A stretch of DNA of 64,000 nt from assembly GCA_021798955.1 (NCBI GenBank), contig JAJZBK010000001.1, positions 124,001-188,000 of the forward strand, written 5' to 3'. The position numbers and the translations under genes were made by a program. Source of the DNA: Actinomycetes bacterium. GTDB taxonomy: Bacteria > Actinomycetota > Acidimicrobiia > Acidimicrobiales > RAAP-2. Below, piece after piece: positions 58,614-64,000 of this stretch. Under the pieces are notes generated by a model. The model was given only the letters and a program-made list of their open reading frames with translations. It had not been told where the DNA came from and searched no databases. The first letter of the stretch is position 1. Every line of letters starts with the position of its first letter.

Positions 58614-60179
58614 GTGGCACCTCGACCGATCCCCGGCGTTCCTCGCCAACCCCGGCATGTCCGTGCCCTCCTCAGCCCGTCGGCCGGCAGCGGGCGAGCC
58701 ACTGCCTACGACATCCCGGCGCTGGCACGGGCCACGCGCCAGGCGGCCGAGCGTGCCGGTTCGGGTATCTACCTCGGGCACGCCGGTGCCGGGTGGTGCG
58801 CGGCACCACCCGAGCACGCCGTGCTCGTGCTCGGGCCACCCCGTTCCGGCAAGACCTCGGGGTTCGTCATCCCCAACCTGCTCGCGGCCAGCGGCCCCGT
58901 CGTGTCCACCTCCACCAAGCCCGACGTGCTCCGTGCGACAGCCGGCATCCGTCGCGACCTCGGACAGTGCCTCCTGTTCGACCCGAGCGGCACTGTCGCC
59001 TGTCCGCCGTCGGTCACCCCTGTGCGTTGGTCGCCAGTCCAGACGGCGTCCACCTGGGACGGGGCGCTCGGTGCGGCGCGAGTGCTCGTGCTCTCCGCCA
59101 GCGGGCCGACGATGCGCCCCGAGCACTCCCACTGGACGGAACGCGCCCAGGCGCTCCTCGCCCCCCTCCTGTTCGCCGCGGCGCTGGACGGCGCCGCCCT
59201 CCGCACGGTGCTTGCCTGGGTCGACCGCCGCCAGGCGCTCCCCGCCGAAACGGTCTTGGCCGGCTCGACTGCACCCGGTGCCGCCATCGCTGCCGACCTG
59301 CTGGCCGGTGTCGCCGAGACGGACCAACGCGAGCTGAGCGGCATCTGGTCCACGGCATCGGGTGCGCTGGCCGGCCTGCGCTCCGAGGCGGCACTTGCCG
59401 CCACCGACCACCCCACCTTCGACCCGGCACGCTTCGTCCGGAGCGCCGACACCCTCTACGTCGTCGCCCCGGCAGAACGTCAGGCACTCGTCGCACCACT
59501 TGTCGCCGGCTTGGTGGACGCCGTGCGTACCGCCACCTACGAGCGGGCGACCCAGCAGACCCCCACCGCCCTGTCTCCCGTGCTGCTGGCCCTCGACGAG
59601 GTTGCCAACATCGCCCCCTTGCCGGCGCTCCCTGCCATGGTGAGCGAGGGCGGCGGTCAAGGGCTGCTCACTCTGGCCTGCCTCCAAGATCTCTCCCAGG
59701 CGCGTCACCGGTGGGCCGGCCAGGCCGACGGGTTCCCCTCGCTCTTCGGTACCACCGTGGTGCTCCCCGGCATCGGCGACGTCGCGACGCTCGAGGCGCT
59801 CTCGGTGCTCGCCGGCGAGGTCGAGGTTCCCGTGCGCACCCTGTCGGCGGGACGGAGCCCCACAGGCCTCCGGGCCCTCGACCTCGTCACCGGGGGAAGC
59901 GTCCAGCGGGCGGCGTCGGTCACCACCCAGTGGCGCCGGCGCCTGCCCCCCGACGTGGTCGCCTCCGGCGCCGCCGGGTGTGCGCTCGCCTTCGACGACA
60001 AGAACCGCCCCCACTGGGTCCCCCTGGCCCCGGCGCACCACAGTGAACCGTGGAGGTCCCTCGTCGCCCACGCCCGGGCCATCGACGCCATCGGCACCGA
60101 CGTGGCGCGAGCTGCCGGACGGCCCGCCGCCGAGCACGTGCCGAGCCGCCCCTGGGGCACCGACCGCCTGGGTCGATGA
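58614..60179 (+). CDS. TraG/VirD4-type conjugative coupling ATPase lacking membrane helices
   Basis: 521 residues. Walker A VLGPPRSGKTSGF (about 72-84), a conserved VVSTSTKPDVL segment, LLFDPSG, and Walker B LLALDEVANIAPLP followed by GGGQGLLTLACLQDLSQ and FGTTVVLPG, the T4CP pattern. Coupling proteins bring relaxase-DNA to a type IV channel and usually have N-terminal membrane helices; none is present here. GTG 58614 with AAAGGA upstream is chosen. It converges on the relaxase gene; no mating-channel genes are visible. Confidence 0.85.
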   Translation: MAPRPIPGVPRQPRHVRALLSPSAGSGRATAYDIPALARATRQAAERAGSGIYLGHAGAGWCAAPPEHAVLVLGPPRSGKTSGFVIPNLLAASGPVVSTSTKPDVLRATAGIRRDLGQCLLFDPSGTVACPPSVTPVRWSPVQTASTWDGALGAARVLVLSASGPTMRPEHSHWTERAQALLAPLLFAAALDGAALRTVLAWVDRRQALPAETVLAGSTAPGAAIAADLLAGVAETDQRELSGIWSTASGALAGLRSEAALAATDHPTFDPARFVRSADTLYVVAPAERQALVAPLVAGLVDAVRTATYERATQQTPTALSPVLLALDEVANIAPLPALPAMVSEGGGQGLLTLACLQDLSQARHRWAGQADGFPSLFGTTVVLPGIGDVATLEALSVLAGEVEVPVRTLSAGRSPTGLRALDLVTGGSVQRAASVTTQWRRRLPPDVVASGAAGCALAFDDKNRPHWVPLAPAHHSEPWRSLVAHARAIDAIGTDVARAAGRPAAEHVPSRPWGTDRLGR

Positions 60180-60223
60180 CACCGCCGCGGCACCGACCGC
60201 CTGGGTCGATGACACCGCCGCGG
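60158..60223. repeat. Perfect 33-bp tandem duplication over the coupling-protein stop
   Basis: Two identical 33-bp copies (60158-60190, 60191-60223) starting CACCGACCGCCTGGGTCGAT. The stop codon of the coupling protein (60177-60179) lies in the first copy, so copy number does not alter that product. Confidence 0.9.
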
Positions 60224-60280
60224 CCCCGACGGCCCGCCGCCGCCGGCCGCTCGCTGTCGCCCCACGCGCACGACGACCCG

Positions 60281-61630
60281 TCACCGCCCGAGGTCGATGC
60301 CGCCCCGGTTGATGCCCGAACGAGCTCGACTGGCTGGCGACCGCACGACGTCGTGGCCCAGGTGCACCGCGTTCCGCCCCGAACCGAGGGCGAGGCCGTC
60401 ACGGCGGAGCACCTCGGCCACCGAGCCAGCGGGCCAGCGCGGCTCGCTGGCTCGGCTGGCTCGGCTGGTGCCGGCTCGGTCGGTGGTCCGGGCCTGCGGT
60501 CGGGCGGCCACCTGGCACCGGCCGAGCAACCGGTCGGCAGCCTGCTCGAGCTCGGGGGCCCGGGCGCCGGCCGTCACCGAAGCGGCGAGCACGGCGACGA
60601 CGTCACGGCGGGCGACGACACGCTCGGCGCCGAGCTCCTCGAGCCGTCCCACCGCCCGGTCGACCGCTTCTGTCGGCGTCGCACGGCCATCGGCCCGGCC
60701 ACGTCCGACTACCCGACCGAGCAGGTCGAGGTCGAAGCCGCAGTCGGCCGCGCGCCACCGCCACTCGGCCACCAGTCGGTCGGCAGACGCGATGGTGTCC
60801 TTGGCCGGGCGGGTGGCGTAGAAGGCACCCCGACGGGTCGGTGACGGTGCGTCAGACCGTCCGTCGCTCCTGCCGCCCGCCGCGGCCAGGTGCCGGGCGA
60901 TGGCAGCCGATCGCTGCGAGAAGAGCCGGCGGAGCGGAGCGGGCACCCCGACCACGTCACCCAAGCCGCTGGCGGACACCTCCCAGGCCACGCCCGCCCG
61001 GGCGGTGAGCTCGGCCCGGAGGGCGGCCTGGTAGACGAGGCCGGCCGAGCGGAGGTGGGCGAAGATCCGCCGGCTGTCCACCGCCGTCCACCGGCCGTCA
61101 GCGCCGTGCGCCACGTTGGCCACGACCAGGTGGGTGTGGAGGTGGGGGTCGAACGCCCGGCTGGTCCGGTGCCCGAAGGCGCCGGCGATCGCCCCGTCGG
61201 TGGCCACCAGGGTCATCTGTCCCCCTTGCCACCGACGAGCCCGGAGGGCGGCCCGCTCGACGTACGCGGTCGCCCCGGTAACGGCGGCCCGGTGGGCATC
61301 GGCCGCGGCAGCCGCCAGTTCGCGCGGCCCCAAGAGGGCGAGCAGGCTGACCGACTTGGGAGCGGAGAAGGTCAGGTCGTAGGCACCCACCTCGACGCCC
61401 GGCCGGGGGCCGAGCACCTCGTGCGTCGCCGGATGGGCACCGCGCAGCAGATCGGCGAAGGCCGTCGGCTCGAGCTCACCGTCCAGCCCGAGCGCGACCG
61501 CCCCGGTCCCCGCCCACCCTCGCTCCGCTGCCAGCCGCGCGACGGGCGCGCCACCCGGCTCCCCCGGCACCGCCGGCTCGTCGAGGTAGTAGGCGTGGCC
61601 GCCGACCCGCAGCACCCGCGCCGTCAGCAC
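60281..61630 (-). CDS. MobF-type relaxase (TrwC/TraI relaxase domain only)
   Basis: 449 residues. N-terminal tyrosines in GHAYYLD (Tyr14/Tyr15) are the likely nicking residues; DLTFSAPKSVSLL is the family signature, and the three-histidine metal site is in FDPHLHTHLVVANV (His163, His165, His167). The usual C-terminal helicase half of TrwC/TraI is absent, and the last ~100 residues are low-complexity. GTG start with GGGGAG 6 nt upstream and TATGAT at 61656-61651. It is 30 bp downstream of pafC, facing the coupling-protein gene. Confidence 0.86.
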   Translation of the reverse strand: MLTARVLRVGGHAYYLDEPAVPGEPGGAPVARLAAERGWAGTGAVALGLDGELEPTAFADLLRGAHPATHEVLGPRPGVEVGAYDLTFSAPKSVSLLALLGPRELAAAAADAHRAAVTGATAYVERAALRARRWQGGQMTLVATDGAIAGAFGHRTSRAFDPHLHTHLVVANVAHGADGRWTAVDSRRIFAHLRSAGLVYQAALRAELTARAGVAWEVSASGLGDVVGVPAPLRRLFSQRSAAIARHLAAAGGRSDGRSDAPSPTRRGAFYATRPAKDTIASADRLVAEWRWRAADCGFDLDLLGRVVGRGRADGRATPTEAVDRAVGRLEELGAERVVARRDVVAVLAASVTAGARAPELEQAADRLLGRCQVAARPQARTTDRAGTSRASRASEPRWPAGSVAEVLRRDGLALGSGRNAVHLGHDVVRSPASRARSGINRGGIDLGR

Positions 61631-61650
61631 GGTGGGCTCCCCACCGCGCC

Positions 61651-61656
61651 ATCATA
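61651..61656 (-). promoter_or_regulatory. Candidate -10 of relaxase gene
   Basis: TATGAT on the minus strand, 20 nt before the GTG at 61630, in the short gap after pafC; close to consensus. Confidence 0.45.
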
Positions 61657-61660
61657 CGCT

Positions 61661-62686
61661 TTAGTAGCCTTTCATGTCTTTCTCTGTTTCGGCACGCCGG
61701 CGATCGTCGCTGCGGCGGTACCGGTCGAGCACCCGAGCGGCGGCGGCAGCGACCACGGCTCGGTCCTCGGCGGGCTCCAGCACCTCGGCGGCGGGCCCGA
61801 GCTGCAGGAGCAGACGCTCGAGGAAGGCGTCCCCCCCGACGGCCACGGTGCAGACGACCCGGTCCCCGTCGTCCGTTCTGGAGCCGGGGAGGGCAACTGG
61901 CTCGAGCAGCCAGGCCGCCGTCCGGTCGACGGCGAGACGGACCCGCCGACTGTCGGGGCCCGGCACGAAGAGCGGAGCCGCCGCATCACCGGCCGTGCCA
62001 GGACCGACAGCAGGGCGGTCACCGGTGGCAGGGCCAACAGCCGTGGCCCAGTCCGGTCGAGCGACCAGCCGTGCCGCTGTGATCCGGTCGACCCGGAACC
62101 GCCGCACGTCGCCGTCAGCGCCGGCCAGGGCATCGGTGTACCAGTGTCCCTCGGCGGCGAACACCCGGAGCGGAACGAGCACCCGCTCGGAGCTCTGGTC
62201 GCTCGACGCGCTGTAGTAGGTCACCGCCACGGCGCGTCCCGAGGACGCGGCCTCCTGCACGGCGGGCAAGTGCTCCGGTGCGTCGAGGTCGACGTCGAGC
62301 TCGACCCGACCGAGTGCGTCGTCGAGCACAGCCAGGGCGCGGGCAAGCGCCCCCTCGGGGTCACTGCCCGGCACGGCGAGGACGGCACGGGCCGCCGCCT
62401 GCAAGGCGAAGCCCTCGGCCGGGCTCAGGCGGCGGGGCCGGGCCAGGTCTCGGCCGAGGTGCGCTGTCACCGTCGTCTCGGTCACCACGATCTCCATGAG
62501 CTGATCGGGCGTGTACGGCGGCAGTCCGCAGCACGCTGCCAGTTCGAGGTCGGCCACCAGCTCGGCGGGACGCATGCCGAACCGCCCCGCCAGGTCGTCG
62601 ATGAGCACCTCGCCCTCCTGGGCGAGCACGGTGAGCACGGCCAGCAGTCGGCGGAGCCGGACGGCTGCGTCGAGGGAGGGGCTCAC
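61661..62686 (-). CDS. pafC: PafC-like WYL-domain transcriptional regulator
   Basis: 341 residues. An N-terminal winged-helix segment (RLRRLLAVLTVLAQEGEV...DLAGRFGM) precedes a WYL domain with the variant GHWYTDAL and RRFRVDRI, and a C-terminal extension. In mycobacteria the PafB-PafC pair activates the LexA-independent DNA damage response, sensing single-stranded DNA. GTG 62686 overlaps the pafB stop by 4 bp (GTGA). Inserts rich in Gly/Pro (about 225-245) are longer than in the mycobacterial protein. Confidence 0.87.
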   Translation of the reverse strand: MSPSLDAAVRLRRLLAVLTVLAQEGEVLIDDLAGRFGMRPAELVADLELAACCGLPPYTPDQLMEIVVTETTVTAHLGRDLARPRRLSPAEGFALQAAARAVLAVPGSDPEGALARALAVLDDALGRVELDVDLDAPEHLPAVQEAASSGRAVAVTYYSASSDQSSERVLVPLRVFAAEGHWYTDALAGADGDVRRFRVDRITAARLVARPDWATAVGPATGDRPAVGPGTAGDAAAPLFVPGPDSRRVRLAVDRTAAWLLEPVALPGSRTDDGDRVVCTVAVGGDAFLERLLLQLGPAAEVLEPAEDRAVVAAAAARVLDRYRRSDDRRRAETEKDMKGY

Positions 62687-63627
62687 GACGTGACAGCCGC
62701 CAGTGCGGCAAGGCGATCGACGAGCCGCGCTCGCACCTCGGCGGGGGCGACGATCTCGGCGTGGTCGAGCAAGCCGAGCACCCAACGCACGAGCGCCTCC
62801 TCGTCGTTGACGGTCAGGCGCACCAGGACCGAACCGTCGCTCCGGCGCTCGGCGACGACCGAGGGTCCGAGCTCGGCGACCACGCTGCCGGCGGCCACGG
62901 CGTCCACCTCCACGTCGACCACCACCTCGTCCCCCGCTCCGAACTGCCACGGGTCGCGGGCAAACGCGCCCGCCGCGTCGAACCCGGCGGGCAGCGCCGC
63001 CGTGCCCGGCTCGCCGGCGGTCGGTGCGGCTTCCATCCGGTCGACCCGGAAGGTCCGCCCCCCAGACCGTCCCCGGTCGTACCCGACCAGGTACCACCGC
63101 CCTCGGGTGAAGCGCAGCCCGGCTGGGTCGACGGTGCGCTTCTCGCCCCGATAGGGGAACTCGACGACCGCCTGGTGCCGGAGGGCGTCGTGGAGGGCGG
63201 CCAGGCGGGCCAGCTCGGTCGTCGCCAGCCCGACGACAGGTGCCGACGCCGTGGCGCCTCGGCCGGCACCCAGCGCGCCCAACTTGGTGAGCGCCTCCCC
63301 AGCGGTCGGCTCACCCAGGTGCACGCCGGCCACGGCCAGGTTGAGGGCGGCCTGCTCCGCTGGTCCGAGGTCGAGCGCGGGGAGGTAGTACTGCTCGGGG
63401 TCGACTCGGTAGCCGAGCTGGTCGTCGCCGCCGATCGGCTCGACGAGCACCGGCACGCCCTCGTCCCGCAACAGGCGCTTGTCGCGCTCGAAGGCCTGCC
63501 GGCGCGCCCCGTGCCCTGTGGGGTAGCCCGGCACCCGGTCGGCGATCTCGCGCAGGCTGAGGGGGCGCGGCGTGTCGAGCAGGACCAACAACAGATCGGT
63601 GACCCGTTCGAGGCGGTCGGGGACCAT
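62683..63627 (-). CDS. pafB: PafB-like WYL-domain transcriptional regulator
   Basis: 314 residues: helix-turn-helix (PLSLREIADRVPGYP ... RQAFERDKRLLRDEG) and a WYL domain with VEFPYRGEKRTVDP and RWYLVGYDRGR, followed by the WCX region. TAGTGT lies 6 nt before the ATG at 63627, so the message is leaderless. It forms a two-gene operon with pafC. The usual neighbours tatA/tatC or the proteasome genes are not visible here. Confidence 0.9.
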   Translation of the reverse strand: MVPDRLERVTDLLLVLLDTPRPLSLREIADRVPGYPTGHGARRQAFERDKRLLRDEGVPVLVEPIGGDDQLGYRVDPEQYYLPALDLGPAEQAALNLAVAGVHLGEPTAGEALTKLGALGAGRGATASAPVVGLATTELARLAALHDALRHQAVVEFPYRGEKRTVDPAGLRFTRGRWYLVGYDRGRSGGRTFRVDRMEAAPTAGEPGTAALPAGFDAAGAFARDPWQFGAGDEVVVDVEVDAVAAGSVVAELGPSVVAERRSDGSVLVRLTVNDEEALVRWVLGLLDHAEIVAPAEVRARLVDRLAALAAVTS

Positions 63628-63633
63628 CGCCTC

Positions 63634-63639
63634 ACACTA
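63634..63639 (-). promoter_or_regulatory. -10 element for leaderless pafBC
   Basis: TAGTGT on the minus strand, 6 nt before the ATG at 63627. Confidence 0.55.
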
Positions 63640-63707
63640 GGACGGCCCGAGCCGACTGCGAGCGAGGCGGCTGGCGGCCCGCACGACCCGACCGTGGGCC
63701 CGGCACC

Positions 63708-63772
63708 GTGCCCGGCATGGCGATCTGCGCTGTGCCCGGCATGGCGATCGGCACCGTGACCGGCGTGGCGCC
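63708..63772. repeat. 24-bp tandem repeat, two copies and a degenerate third
   Basis: The unit begins GTGCCCGGCATGGCGATC; copies at 63708-63731 and 63732-63755 differ at a few bases, followed by a worn partial copy. It sits between pafB and the last gene. Confidence 0.8.
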
Positions 63773-63788
63773 CCGCCGGGCGCCTCCC

Positions 63789-63794
63789 TACCAT
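63789..63794 (+). promoter_or_regulatory. -10 element for last gene
   Basis: TACCAT, 6 nt before the GTG at 63801, no ribosome binding site. Confidence 0.5.
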
Positions 63795-63800
63795 GGGCCC

Positions 63801-64000
63801 GTGCTCGCCGACCCTGCCGCTCCCACCACCCTCCGACGGCTCGTGCCGGGCACCCTGCGGGCCACCGTCGAGGACGCAGGAGGGCGGCCGGCCGTGGTCG
63901 TGCGGTCGGTCTCCGCCCGCCACCGGGGTGCGCTCGGCCACGACGACGGTGTGACCCTGGCAGACGCCGCCCAGTTGGCCCTGCGGCTGCGGGTTCCTCT
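63801..64000 (+). CDS. Start of a gene cut by window end, possible carboxyltransferase
   Basis: The frame from GTG 63801 stays open to the end (66 codons). It reads MLADPAAPTTLRRL and later RHRGALGHDDGVTLADAAQL, a pattern reminiscent of acyl-CoA carboxylase carboxyltransferase subunits, but too little is present to be sure. The start is supported by the leaderless-type -10 at 63789. Confidence 0.5.
   Translation, partial: MLADPAAPTTLRRLVPGTLRATVEDAGGRPAVVVRSVSARHRGALGHDDGVTLADAAQLALRLRVP

Noticed and set aside
62814-63941. Protein with HAGHGADRHAGH repeats on the minus strand
   Set aside because: Produced by the 24-bp intergenic repeat read in a frame overlapping pafB.

Overview
The window is a GC-rich, densely packed actinobacterial chromosome segment. 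A zinc-ribbon L32, a Cys-type L28, a SepIVA/DUF177 pair, a multifunctional 2-oxoglutarate decarboxylase (Kgd), GTP-dependent PEP carboxykinase, the coenzyme F420 enzyme FbiD, PafBC-type WYL regulators and HU proteins with Lys/Ala tails all point to Actinobacteria. From general knowledge an Acidimicrobiia-like lineage is a reasonable guess, but the sequence alone does not prove it. Several pairs that lie near each other in mycobacteria (rpmB / DAK-family protein / recG, rsmD-coaD, SepIVA-DUF177, ddl, thiL, gpsA-fbiD) recur here in rearranged order.

Layout: 1-2.4 kb, a 5'-truncated acyl-CoA dehydrogenase and a seven-repeat lipoprotein. 2.4-10.4 kb, a leftward block (recG; rsmD-coaD-SepIVA-DUF177-rpmF-plsX, mostly overlapping; a DAK-family kinase-like protein) with rpmB divergent at its end. 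10.4-19.3 kb, an efflux module: adaptor, MacB-type ATPase and permease, lipoprotein, second adaptor, and a two-component system facing them. 19.3-33.9 kb, housekeeping genes: thiL, pckG, an MFS protein, a CoA-transferase, a galactokinase-like enzyme, ddl with a membrane-anchored MurF-like ligase, a UvrD-like helicase, xthA and fabZ. 33.9-39.2 kb, a NYN-nuclease/KA-repeat/S1 fusion and kgd. 39.3-41.5 kb, queD-queC-queE and hup. 41.6-48.1 kb, hydrolase, epimerase, transporter, DUF1254 protein, a second acyl-CoA dehydrogenase and rnhB.

48.1-50.6 kb is the main accessory locus. An acyl-CoA synthetase gene survives only as an N-terminal and a C-terminal fragment. Between them lies a leftward operon encoding an AbiEii-type nucleotidyltransferase, an XRE-domain partner and a small third protein, driven by an extended -10 promoter that looks unlike its surroundings. 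50.7-57.4 kb holds a GH38 mannosidase, a class III adenylate cyclase, gpsA, fbiD and a PIG-L deacetylase. 57.5-61.6 kb carries a long-tailed HU protein, a soluble conjugation coupling ATPase and a MobF-type relaxase, followed by pafC-pafB and the start of one more gene.

Many genes have a TANNNT hexamer 6-8 nt before the start codon and no ribosome binding site, which indicates leaderless mRNAs. I used this pattern to choose several starts. No tRNA, rRNA, CRISPR array or transposase was seen.
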